Part shown: piece by piece, positions 8,056 to 16,377 of the stretch
Layout: every line of letters starts with the position of its first letter
Numbering within the stretch: position 1 is the stretch's first letter
DNA from: Skermanella rosea
GTDB taxonomy: Bacteria; Pseudomonadota; Alphaproteobacteria; Azospirillales; Azospirillaceae
DNA length: 64,000 nt
Assembly: GCF_016806835.2 (NCBI RefSeq)
Contig: NZ_CP086113.1
Span: 124,001 to 188,000 of the forward strand
Direction of reading: 5' to 3'
Notes under the pieces: model-generated
Told to the model about the DNA's origin: nothing
Database searches by the model: none
The model's input: the letters and a program-made list of their open reading frames with translations, nothing else
Program-made: the position numbers and the translations under genes

Positions 8056-9260
8056 GCGCGCGAACGGGCGCCGGCCCGCTTGGCGGTATCAAGGTCATCG
8101 AGCTGGGCGCGTTCATCGCCGGCCCGTTCTGCGGACAGATCCTCGCCGACCTCGGCGCCGACGTCGTCAAGGTCGAGCCGCCGTCCGGCGGGGACGCCAT
8201 GCGGCAGTGGGGCGCCGTGCAGCGGGACGGCAAATCCCTCTGGTGGCCGGTGATCGCCCGCAACAAGCAGTCGGTCACGCTCGACCTGCGCACCGCGGAC
8301 GGCCAGGAGATCGTCCGCAAGCTCGCGCGGGAGGCCGACGTCCTCATCGAGAACTTCAGGCCCGGCACGCTGGAGAAGTGGAACCTCTCTCCCGAGGCGC
8401 TCCAGGCGGACAACGAGCGCCTGATCGTCGGCCGGGTATCGGGATTCGGCCAGACCGGGCCTTACCGGAACCGCGCCGGGTTCGGCGCCATCGCGGAAGC
8501 CATGGCCGGCCTGCGAAACCTCGCGGGATATCCGGACCAGCCGCCGCCGCGGGTCGGGGTCTCGATCGGCGATTCCCTGGCGGGCATGTTCACCGCCATC
8601 GGCATCCTGGCCGCCCTGGAAGCCAGGCACGGGTCCGGGCGGGGCCAGACGGTGGATGTCGGCATCACCGACAGCATCCTGGGCGTCCTGGAGAGCGTGG
8701 TGTCGGAATACAGCGCCACCGGAGCGATCCGCCGGCGCACCGGCTCGACGCTGCCCGGGATCGCGCCCTCCAACCTCTACCCGACCGGAGACGGCTCCTG
8801 GATCCTGATCGCCGGCAACGGGGACGGCATCTTCCGCCGCTTGGCGACGGCCATGGGGCGGCCGGAACTCGGCGAGGATCCCCGCTACGCCACGCACCGC
8901 GAGCGGGGCATCCGCCAACGGGAGCTGGACGATCTGATCGCGTCGTGGACCCGGACGCGCACCATGGCCGACCTGCTGGACCTCATGGAGGAGCACGGCG
9001 TTCCCGCCGGTCCCGTCAGCGATGCCGCTGATGTCGCGGGCAACCCGCACTTCCGGGAACGCGGATCTGTCGTCGATATCGAGACCGAGGATTACGGGAC
9101 CCTCGCCATGCAGGGCGTCGTGCCGCGGCTTTCGGAAACACCGGGGACGATCCGCTGGGTCGGACCACCCCTTGGCGCCCACACCGACAGGATCCTGGCC
9201 GATCGGCTGGGCCTGGACGAGCAGGCCCTGGCGGGTCTGCGCGCCCGCGGCGTGATCTGA
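8052..9260 (+). CDS. Family III CoA-transferase (CaiB/BaiF type, second copy)
   Basis: This 402-residue CoA-transferase has LADLGADVVKVEPPSGGD near residue 31 and LIENFRPGTLEKW around residue 98. The expected catalytic aspartate is D174 in GVSIGDSLAGM. It overlaps the GntR stop by 4 bp and precedes the iron alcohol dehydrogenase by 34 bp. It differs clearly from the copy at 4811-6049, so the two probably use different acids or donors. The GVSIGD-type active site is seen in enzymes that handle short dicarboxylic or hydroxy acids, but specificity cannot be assigned. Confidence 0.92.
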   Translation: MSARTGAGPLGGIKVIELGAFIAGPFCGQILADLGADVVKVEPPSGGDAMRQWGAVQRDGKSLWWPVIARNKQSVTLDLRTADGQEIVRKLAREADVLIENFRPGTLEKWNLSPEALQADNERLIVGRVSGFGQTGPYRNRAGFGAIAEAMAGLRNLAGYPDQPPPRVGVSIGDSLAGMFTAIGILAALEARHGSGRGQTVDVGITDSILGVLESVVSEYSATGAIRRRTGSTLPGIAPSNLYPTGDGSWILIAGNGDGIFRRLATAMGRPELGEDPRYATHRERGIRQRELDDLIASWTRTRTMADLLDLMEEHGVPAGPVSDAADVAGNPHFRERGSVVDIETEDYGTLAMQGVVPRLSETPGTIRWVGPPLGAHTDRILADRLGLDEQALAGLRARGVI

Positions 9261-9294
9261 GCGACGCCTGAAAAGAACAAAGGAGAAAACGACA

Positions 9295-10458
9295 ATGGCG
9301 AGTCCGACGGTATTCACGGCGATCCAGCGGCTGGTCCACGGCCGCGGCGTCATCGCCCAGCTTCCGGCCGAGATCGACCGCCTGCACGCGCGCAAGATCC
9401 TCATCGTCACGGACCCGGGCCTGGTGAAGGCCGGGATCGCCCCGCGCGTGACGGAACTGCTGGGCGGGCGCCGCGGCGATCTCTTCACCGAGGTCGAACC
9501 GGATCCGAGCATCGAGACGGTCATCGCCTGCGCCGAAACGGTGCGCCGGGAGGGCTACGATCTCATCGTCGGCCTGGGCGGCGGCAGCGCGCTCGACGTG
9601 GCCAAGTGCGCCTCGGTCCTGGCCCGCAACGAGGGCGACGTGGCGCAGTACCTGGGGATCGACAAGGTGGAGCGCCCCGGCGTGCCGAAGATCCTGATCC
9701 CGACCACGTCGGGAACCGGCAGCGAGGTCACCAACGTCGCCGTCCTGAGCCTGAAGGCCGACAAGACGAAGAAGGGAATCGTCAGCCGCCACCTTCTCGC
9801 CGATACGGCCATCCTGGACCCCGAACTCACCCTTGGCCTGCCGCCGGCGGTCACCGCCTCCACCGGCATGGACGCGCTGACCCACGCGATCGAGGCCTAT
9901 GTTTCCCGCTTCGCCCAGCCGCTCACCGACGACTTCGCGCTGAAGGCCATCCGCATGATCGCCTCGTCGCTGCGGACGGCGGTCCACAACGGCCGGAACA
10001 TCCAGGCCCGGGAGAGCATGCTGACGGCCAGCCTCTACGCGGGCCTCGCCTTCGGCAGCGCCGCCACCGGCATGGTGCACGGGCTGGCCATGCCTCTGGG
10101 CGGGCGGTTCAACGTCCCCCACGGCGTCGCGAACTCGGTCCTGCTGCCGTACGTGATGCGCTGGAACATGGTGAGCGCGCTGGACCGCTACCGGGACATC
10201 GCCATCGCGATGGGGGAAAAGGTCGAACAGCTTCCCGTCCGCACGGGCGCCGAACGGGCCGTCCTTGCCGTCGAGGCCCTGTCGCGCGACATCGGCATCC
10301 CGGCTTTCCTGGATGACCTGGACATTCCGCGCTCGGCGATCGAATCCCTGGCGTCCGACGGCATGACGAACAGCCGGCAGGTGCTGCCCAACCCTCGCGA
10401 CGTCACCTACGAAGGCCTTGTCGGCATCCTTGAGGACGCCTTCAGGAAGGAAGCCTGA
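9295..10458 (+). CDS. Iron-containing (group III) alcohol dehydrogenase
   Basis: This NAD(P)-dependent metal alcohol dehydrogenase has 387 residues. It shows the nucleotide-binding [12 protein letters not shown] and the [15 protein letters not shown] loop. The metal-ligand signatures are [14 protein letters not shown] (Asp and His) and [11 protein letters not shown]...NVPHGVAN (two His). A strong ribosome site (AAAGGAG) precedes the start. In the operon it lies between a CoA-transferase and a lyase, with an aldehyde dehydrogenase downstream. It may therefore oxidise a hydroxyacid or alcohol to the aldehyde that the last gene then oxidises (inference). Confidence 0.92.
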   Translation: MASPTVFTAIQRLVHGRGVIAQLPAEIDRLHARKILIVTDPGLVKAGIAPRVTELLGGRRGDLFTEVEPDPSIETVIACAETVRREGYDLIVGLGGGSALDVAKCASVLARNEGDVAQYLGIDKVERPGVPKILIPTTSGTGSEVTNVAVLSLKADKTKKGIVSRHLLADTAILDPELTLGLPPAVTASTGMDALTHAIEAYVSRFAQPLTDDFALKAIRMIASSLRTAVHNGRNIQARESMLTASLYAGLAFGSAATGMVHGLAMPLGGRFNVPHGVANSVLLPYVMRWNMVSALDRYRDIAIAMGEKVEQLPVRTGAERAVLAVEALSRDIGIPAFLDDLDIPRSAIESLASDGMTNSRQVLPNPRDVTYEGLVGILEDAFRKEA

Positions 10459-10459
10459 C

Positions 10460-11365
10460 ATGCGCATCCCCTCTTCCGTCTCGATGATCGAGGTCGGCCC
10501 GCGCGACGGCCTTCAGAACGAGAAGCAGATGCTTCCGACCGACGCCAAGATCACGCTCGTCCGCAGGCTCGCGGCCGCGGGGTTCCGCGAGATCGAGGTG
10601 ACCTCCTTCACGCACCCGAAATGGATCCCGAACCTGGCGGACGCCGAGGAGGTGGTCAGGGCCGTCGGCGATCTGGACTTCAAGGCCTTCGCCCTGGTGC
10701 CGAACCGCCGCGGGCTCGACCGCGCCGTCGGGGCCGGGATCAAGGGCGTGACCTTCGTCTTCTCCGCCACCGACGGCCACAACAAGCGCAACCTCAACCG
10801 GACGACCGAGGACTCGATCAGCGAGATCCTCGTCCTGGAGGATGAGACGCGGCGCATGGGACTGGATACCCGCATCTCGCTCTCGGTCGTCTTCGGCTGC
10901 CCCTTCGAGGGCGATGTCCCGGAGGAACGGATCCTGTCGATCGTCGGACGGCTCGCGGACGCCGGCTCCACCCGGATCGGGCTGTGCGACACGATCGGCG
11001 TCGCCGACCCTGCGCAGGTCCACCGCCTGTGCGCCCGCCTCATCGGGCAGTTCCCGGCGGTCTCGTTCGAGCTTCATCTCCACGACACCCGGGGCCGGGC
11101 GCTCGCCAACATGCTGGCGGGCCTCGATGCCGGGATCACCACCTTCGACGCGGCGGTCGGAGGACTGGGCGGCTGTCCCTATGCTCCCGGAGCCACCGGC
11201 AACGTGGCGACCGAGGACGCGGTCTCGATGCTGGCCGCCATGGGCGTGCGGACGGGGATCGACGAGGGCGCCCTGCTCCACGCGGCTTCCCTGCTGGCCG
11301 ACTGGCGGGACCGCCCCCTGGACAGCGCCACCTGGCGTACCAGCATGGCCTGCAAGGCCGCCTGA
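10460..11365 (+). CDS. Hydroxymethylglutaryl-CoA lyase-type enzyme (second copy)
   Basis: This 301-residue HMG-CoA-lyase family enzyme has intact catalytic motifs: EVGPRDGLQNE, EVTSFTHP, metal-binding LHLHDTRG and the cysteine loop GGLGGCPYAPGATGN. The ATG at 10460 is one base past the alcohol dehydrogenase stop, showing tight coupling. It is a distinct paralogue of the enzyme at 3824-4801. Having two lyases, each next to its own CoA-transferase, suggests two parallel or sequential cleavages. Confidence 0.9.
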   Translation: MRIPSSVSMIEVGPRDGLQNEKQMLPTDAKITLVRRLAAAGFREIEVTSFTHPKWIPNLADAEEVVRAVGDLDFKAFALVPNRRGLDRAVGAGIKGVTFVFSATDGHNKRNLNRTTEDSISEILVLEDETRRMGLDTRISLSVVFGCPFEGDVPEERILSIVGRLADAGSTRIGLCDTIGVADPAQVHRLCARLIGQFPAVSFELHLHDTRGRALANMLAGLDAGITTFDAAVGGLGGCPYAPGATGNVATEDAVSMLAAMGVRTGIDEGALLHAASLLADWRDRPLDSATWRTSMACKAA

Positions 11366-11416
11366 AACGGTTATCACCCGCCGGCGCGCGGCAACGAAGA
11401 ACGAGCGAGAAACAGG

Positions 11417-12943
11417 ATGACACCCAGCACACCCCATGAGTCCCAGGGTCCCGGCAAGGACGGCCTGGTCCGCTACGACATGCTGATCGGCGGCGAATGG
11501 ACGGCGGCCCGGTCCGGCGAGGTCTTCGAAACCCAGAACCCCTATACCGGGAAGACCTGGGCGCTGATCCCGCGCGGCGGCGAGGCGGACGTGGACCGCG
11601 CCGTCGAGGCCGCCCACGCCGCCTTCAACGGCGACGCCTGGAGGTCGATCAACGCGACCGGACGCGGAGCCCTGCTGCGCAAGCTCGGCGACGCCCTGGC
11701 CGACCATGCCGAGCGCCTCGCCCATATCGAAGTCCGGGACAACGGCAAGCTCCTGACCGAGATGCTCGGCCAGACCAACTACATGCGGCAGTGGTATTAT
11801 TACTTCGGCGGCCTGGCCGACAAGGTCGAGGGCGCCGTGCTGCCGATCGACAAGCCCGGCAACTTCACCTACATCCGGCACGAGCCGATCGGCGTCGTCG
11901 GCGCCATCATCCCCTGGAACTCCCCGCTGTTCCTGACCGCCTGGAAGCTGGCCCCGGCACTCGCGGCCGGCAACACCGTCGTCGTGAAGCCGTCGGAGTT
12001 CACGTCCGCCTCCATGCTGGAGTTCGCCCGGATCTTCGAATCCGTCGGCTTTCCGCCCGGCGTCCTGAACGTGGTGACCGGCTTCGGCGCGGAGGTGGGG
12101 CAGCGCCTGGTCGAGCACCCCCTGGTCTCCAAGATCGCCTTCACGGGATCCGAGACCACGGGCAAGCGGATCTACCAGGCCGCGGCCGCGACCCTGAAGC
12201 GCGTGACCCTGGAGCTCGGCGGCAAGTCGGCGAACATCGTGCTTGCCGACGCCAACCTGGACAACGCCGTGAAAGGCGTCGTCTCCGGCATCTTCGCCGC
12301 CAGCGGCCAGACCTGCATCGCCGGCTCGCGCCTGCTCGTCGACCGCCGGATCCATGACGAGTTCATCGGTCGGCTGGTGGCGTTCGCGCGCACCGCGACG
12401 CTCGGCGACCCGATGCTGCCGACGACCCAGGTGGGCCCGGTCACGACCAAGCCGCAGCTCGAGAAAGTCCTCTCCTACCTGGACATCGCGCGGAACGAGG
12501 GGGCCGAGGCCGTGCTCGGCGGCCGGCAACCGAGCGATCCCCAACTGAGCGGCGGCTGGTTCGTCGAGCCCACCATCTTCACCGGCGTCAACAACACCAT
12601 GCGCATCGCCCGCGAGGAGATCTTCGGGCCGGTGCTGTCGGTCATCCCCTTCGAGGACGAGGACGAGGCCGTCTCGATCGCCAACGACTCACCCTACGGC
12701 CTCGGCGCCGGATTGTGGACCGAGAGCATCTCGAAGGCCCACACGCTGCCGAACCGGCTGCAGACCGGCATGGTCTGGGTCAATACCTACCGGGCGACGA
12801 GCTACATGGCGCCGTTCGGCGGGTACAAGCAGAGCGGCATCGGGCGGGAAAGCGGACAGGAGGCGATCAAGGAGTACCTGCAGACCAAGACCGTCTGGAT
12901 CTCGACCGAGACCGAGGTGCCGAATCCCTTCGTGATGCGCTGA
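11417..12943 (+). CDS. NAD(P)-dependent aldehyde dehydrogenase
   Basis: This 508-residue aldehyde dehydrogenase oxidises an aldehyde to its acid. It carries the conserved PWNSPLFL cofactor-site segment, the general-base motif LELGGKSANIV and the catalytic cysteine in SGQTCIAGSR. The C-terminal APFGGYKQSGIGRE motif is complete. It is the last gene of the GntR-led operon, 51 bp after the lyase. It resembles betaine- or hydroxymuconic-type ALDHs in general form. The substrate probably comes from the iron alcohol dehydrogenase or the lyase. Confidence 0.93.
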   Translation: MTPSTPHESQGPGKDGLVRYDMLIGGEWTAARSGEVFETQNPYTGKTWALIPRGGEADVDRAVEAAHAAFNGDAWRSINATGRGALLRKLGDALADHAERLAHIEVRDNGKLLTEMLGQTNYMRQWYYYFGGLADKVEGAVLPIDKPGNFTYIRHEPIGVVGAIIPWNSPLFLTAWKLAPALAAGNTVVVKPSEFTSASMLEFARIFESVGFPPGVLNVVTGFGAEVGQRLVEHPLVSKIAFTGSETTGKRIYQAAAATLKRVTLELGGKSANIVLADANLDNAVKGVVSGIFAASGQTCIAGSRLLVDRRIHDEFIGRLVAFARTATLGDPMLPTTQVGPVTTKPQLEKVLSYLDIARNEGAEAVLGGRQPSDPQLSGGWFVEPTIFTGVNNTMRIAREEIFGPVLSVIPFEDEDEAVSIANDSPYGLGAGLWTESISKAHTLPNRLQTGMVWVNTYRATSYMAPFGGYKQSGIGRESGQEAIKEYLQTKTVWISTETEVPNPFVMR

Positions 12944-13057
12944 CGTCGCGAGGATACCGACGGCAGGAAACGGGCAAGCCCCGATCCTGCGAAACTCAAG
13001 GTAGCATCCAGATTCAAGGATGGCCTTGAGCCGGCCGGGGCGGGCGAGCCCGCCTCG

Positions 13058-13122
13058 GCATGCGGCTTTCAGCTTCAGGAGGCCGGGCTCCATACCCGCC
13101 ACACCCGATGAACGCCGGATGC
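13058..13122 (+). repeat. Diverged copy of the repeat that flanks the second mazEF module
   Basis: This segment starts GCATGCGGCTTTCAGCTTC and contains CATACCCGCC. It aligns at roughly 75-80% with the 88-bp inverted repeats at 18963-19050 and 19765-19852. It lies about 160 bp upstream of the first mazEF pair. The remaining 12944-13281 stretch shows no convincing gene. Confidence 0.5.
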
Positions 13123-13281
13123 ATCCCGATCCATGCGCCGACGTCTTCACGAGCATCTGTCCGGAAAGACCCCTCCTGCATGGCGTCCGGCGACCTTGCC
13201 GGAAGTCGGGGAAACCGGAATCCGTGTAGCCTTCCCACCCTGCGCCGATGTGTATCCATCGTATCTACGCCGAGAGATCAG

Positions 13282-13518
13282 ATGCGTACTGAAATCGCTA
13301 AATGGGGCAATAGCCTGGCGGTGCGCCTGCCGAAGCGGATCATCGAGCAGGCCGGGCTCACGGAAGGCGCGGCCATCGAACTGGCCGTTGAGTCTGGCGC
13401 GGTCGTCCTGCGTCCAGCTCGGCCGCGCTACACCATCGATGAGCTGCTGGCTGGCATGACACCGGAGAACCAGCACGAGAGCTTCGATGATGGCCCGGTC
13501 GGCCACGAGCTGATCTGA
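13282..13518 (+). CDS. mazE: MazE/AbrB-type antitoxin
   Basis: This 78-residue protein has an N-terminal SpoVT-AbrB DNA-binding domain (MRTEIAKWGNSLAVRLPKR). It is followed by an acidic C-terminal tail that would wrap the toxin (GMTPENQHESFDDGPVGHEL). The family antitoxins bind and neutralise MazF and repress their own operon. Its stop overlaps the toxin ATG by one base (TGATG), the standard TA arrangement. The start at 13282 gives the canonical N-terminus. Confidence 0.93.
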   Translation: MRTEIAKWGNSLAVRLPKRIIEQAGLTEGAAIELAVESGAVVLRPARPRYTIDELLAGMTPENQHESFDDGPVGHELI

Positions 13519-13853
13519 TGGCCGTGCCAGGTCGCGGCGATCTGGTCTGGATCGATTCTACGCCCAACGCGGTCCACGAGCAGGCCGGGCGACGACCGGC
13601 TCTGGTGCTCTCGCCCCGGGAGTACCACCGACTCACGAAATTCGCCGTCGTGTGCCCGATCACCAGCACGATCAAGGGGCACCCTTTCGAGGTCGTTCTG
13701 CCCATGGGCCTGGGTTTCTCCGGTGCCGTGCTGACCGACCAGGTCAAAAGCATCGACCGCAATGCAAGGCGGATCGAACCGGTTGGGAAGGCGCCCGACA
13801 GTGTGATCCAGGAGGTGCTGGCTCGGATCGGCCCTCTGCTCGGAATTCAGTAA
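13518..13853 (+). CDS. mazF: MazF-type endoribonuclease toxin
   Basis: This 111-residue toxin of the MazF/PemK fold is expected to cut mRNA at short motifs. The family elements are visible: PGRGDLVWIDSTPN at the N-terminus, QAGRRPALVLSPREY, the conserved VVCPITSTIKGHPFEV strand and LTDQVKSIDRNARR. It is translationally coupled to mazE. Length and motifs are complete, so it is probably active. Confidence 0.93.
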   Translation: MAVPGRGDLVWIDSTPNAVHEQAGRRPALVLSPREYHRLTKFAVVCPITSTIKGHPFEVVLPMGLGFSGAVLTDQVKSIDRNARRIEPVGKAPDSVIQEVLARIGPLLGIQ

Positions 13854-13961
13854 TCCCGGCTCTTTTGAACCGCACCGGGTTTACCGGACGCCGGCAATCT
13901 TGGTCCACCCGCATTTCCGGTGCAACGCGAACGCGCCGAAGGGTGAGGATAATCACATAAG

Positions 13962-14211
13962 GGAAAACGCCTTTTCTCCGCGATCGATCTGGAATGCAAC
14001 CGGCCGATCGACCTGCTGCCCGCCCGCCAAGGTGACGCGGTCGCGGCCTCGCTGAGGGATCGTCCAGGCACTGAGACGCTGTGCGGTCGTGATCTTCTGC
14101 ATGCAGCAGATCGGCCCGGTGCTGGCGGATCCGCTTCTCCAGATCGGCGACCATGTCCGACAACTCGGCCCGCTTGTCCTTCAGCGCCGCAACGACAGGT
14201 GCCTCGGCCAT
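13962..14211 (-). pseudogene. Decayed small ORF of a type often found beside mobile elements
   Basis: The frame starts at 14211 with MAEAPVVAALKDKRAELSDM followed by a coiled-coil-like VADLEKRIRQHRADLLH. I associate this opening with short proteins found near recombinase genes in alphaproteobacteria. After about 37 residues the frame becomes low-quality, which suggests a frameshift or deletion. Nothing else convincing lies between 13854 and 14590. Confidence 0.35.
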
Positions 14212-14409
14212 GACGACTATTCTCTTGATGGCAAAAGAGTATGGCCATCAGCTCAAAAACCCTGGGCGCCCCGGTACCCGGCGGCGAATGCTGCATAAGG
14301 CCGTCATTCCGCGGTGAAACCCTCGATCCGGAAGCGTTTGCGTCCTCCCTGACTGGCGAGACGCGTGGTGGACCACGATTCAGGACAGAAAAATCGATAA
14401 TCAAAGAGC

Positions 14410-14430
14410 GATGTACACCGGGTATACATC
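14410..14430. promoter_or_regulatory. Near-perfect 21-bp palindrome upstream of membrane protein gene
   Basis: GATGTACACCGGGTATACATC is symmetrical apart from one position pair and the centre. It lies about 160 bp upstream of the gene at 14591 and could be an operator. No regulator can be named. Confidence 0.3.
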
Positions 14431-14590
14431 GAATAAGACGTAGACATTCTTGCTACAGATTAGTGATTCTGCCAGTGGTTTCCAAGGTGCCTCGCATATC
14501 TTGAAGTCCCACTGAACGCGCTCTTTCACTCGGCGGGCGAATTTTTGCACCCTTGGCGATCTCGGTAGAGCGTATTATTCAGAGGCTACA

Positions 14591-16180
14591 TTGCGCAATG
14601 CCCTTTGCAGTGTGATCGACGATGTGGACGACCGCGGAAGCGCGAGAATACCGGCGGTCGGATGGCTGCTCTTGTTCACCGTCGTCGCGGCCATGCCCTT
14701 GACGATAGTGGAACTGCCGCCGTTCAATGACTATACCAATCATCTGGTCCGCCTGCGGATGATCGCCCAATGGGGGGCCGATCCCTACCTGGACGATTTT
14801 TATCAGATCGTGTGGGCCGTCGTTCCGAACTTGGCGATCGATCTGATCCTCCCGCCTGTGATCCAGCTCGTCGGGGAGTTCGCGGCCGGCAAGCTATTCA
14901 TCGTCAGCCTGTTCGTCCTGCAGATGACCGGCATCGCGGCGATCCAGCGCGCCACCTATGGCAGGGTGACGGTTGCTCCCCTGCTCGGCACCCTTTTCCT
15001 GTACAACCTGTGCCTGCTTTATGGATTGATCAATTATCTCCTGTCGGTCGCCTTGGCATTGTGGGCGGTCGCCGGCTGGCTTCATCTCCGGCATCGGGGG
15101 CTTGCCCTGCGTTGGGCCTATCTGCTGGTCGCCTATGGCGTGCTCTTCCTGACGCATCTTTCCGGCGTCGGCCTGTTCGGTTTGGCCTTGGGATGCATTG
15201 AACTGAGCGCGCGCCCGATAACGCGCAGCTCGTTCCCGCGACATGCAATCCGGATACTGGTTTCTCTCGGCCCCTCCCTTCTCATCGTCCCGGTATTGAT
15301 GTCCCTGGGATCCGCGACCGATCTGGCGGCGAGCGAGACGCGTTGGCTCCTGCACCGCAAGAGACTCGCTCTCGACTGGCTTGTTGGAAGCTACTATCCG
15401 GTGCTGGATCTTGCCTTCGCCGCCGCCCTGGCCGCCGTCGCGTTCTGGGCGTTGCGGCGCCGGATCATGATCGTCGACCGCCCCGGCATCCTGCTGCTGA
15501 TTTTCGGCGCGGGGCTGTTCGCCGTCGTCCCTTTCACCCTGCTTGGCGCCGTCTTTTCCGACCTCCGCCTGGTCATAGGCATCCTGTTCCTGACATTGGG
15601 CTTCGTCCGCCTGGAATTCGAGAACGCCCGGCAGGTCCGCGTTTTCCTCGCCGGTATAAGCGGCTTGCTGCTGCTGAGGGTCGGCAGCGTCGCGGTCGCG
15701 TTCCTGACGATGTCGCCGATCATCGGCGAGTTCCGCCAATCTCTCGCCAACATCCGGCCCGGCAGCCGGGTCATGGTGATGGCCGACGACCGGCATCACC
15801 GATCCCGATTGCTGTGGACCACGGGCTACGCCGAGGACAGGGACGTCTTCTTCGCGTTGAACCAGGCCCCGGCGCTGGTGGTCACCCACAGGTCAAGTTA
15901 TGTACCCATCGTCTTCGCGCAGCCCGGAAAACAGATTCTCGAAGTCCGGCCGGAATACAGGGATCTCCGCAATCCGGAAGACCAGGCGCCGCTGGTCCGC
16001 CACCTCCAGAAACGTCCTTCGCCCGAAACCCAGGATCCAGGCCAACGCTTCAAGGATTGGCAGAGGCGGTTCGACTATCTGTACGTCCTGTTCACGCGGC
16101 CCGACGATCCCGCTCCCTTTCCCAACCTGGAACTCCTCGCCCAGGGCCAGCACTTCCGGCTTTATCGCCTGCCGCACTGA
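14591..16180 (+). CDS. Polytopic membrane protein, possibly GT-C-like glycosyltransferase
   Basis: This 529-residue protein has about ten hydrophobic segments followed by a soluble C-terminal region (from about residue 395). An early loop reads PPFNDYTNHLVRL, resembling the acidic/His loop after the first helix in GT-C lipid-linked sugar transferases. The C-terminus contains VMVMADDRHHRSRLL and a Tyr/Pro-rich tail. The TTG start at 14591 is uncertain: GTG at 14612 is an in-frame alternative. It precedes the sulfatase-superfamily gene on the same strand. A cell-surface polysaccharide role is inference. Confidence 0.55.
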   Translation: MRNALCSVIDDVDDRGSARIPAVGWLLLFTVVAAMPLTIVELPPFNDYTNHLVRLRMIAQWGADPYLDDFYQIVWAVVPNLAIDLILPPVIQLVGEFAAGKLFIVSLFVLQMTGIAAIQRATYGRVTVAPLLGTLFLYNLCLLYGLINYLLSVALALWAVAGWLHLRHRGLALRWAYLLVAYGVLFLTHLSGVGLFGLALGCIELSARPITRSSFPRHAIRILVSLGPSLLIVPVLMSLGSATDLAASETRWLLHRKRLALDWLVGSYYPVLDLAFAAALAAVAFWALRRRIMIVDRPGILLLIFGAGLFAVVPFTLLGAVFSDLRLVIGILFLTLGFVRLEFENARQVRVFLAGISGLLLLRVGSVAVAFLTMSPIIGEFRQSLANIRPGSRVMVMADDRHHRSRLLWTTGYAEDRDVFFALNQAPALVVTHRSSYVPIVFAQPGKQILEVRPEYRDLRNPEDQAPLVRHLQKRPSPETQDPGQRFKDWQRRFDYLYVLFTRPDDPAPFPNLELLAQGQHFRLYRLPH

Positions 16181-16377
16181 GGGAAGGGTGTGACGAGACA
16201 GCTGAGTCTCCTTGACGACGGGGTGCCGCCGTCTGCCGTGTTTCCCGCAGGCTGTCGGGTCCATGAACCCAACTTACGGCCTGGGTCCAGACGCCGGGTG
16301 ACTACTAGCGATGAACTTACCGACGTGACATTGCAAAGGATAGCCATCGCGTCCAGCCGGCAATTTGGATCAAGCCC

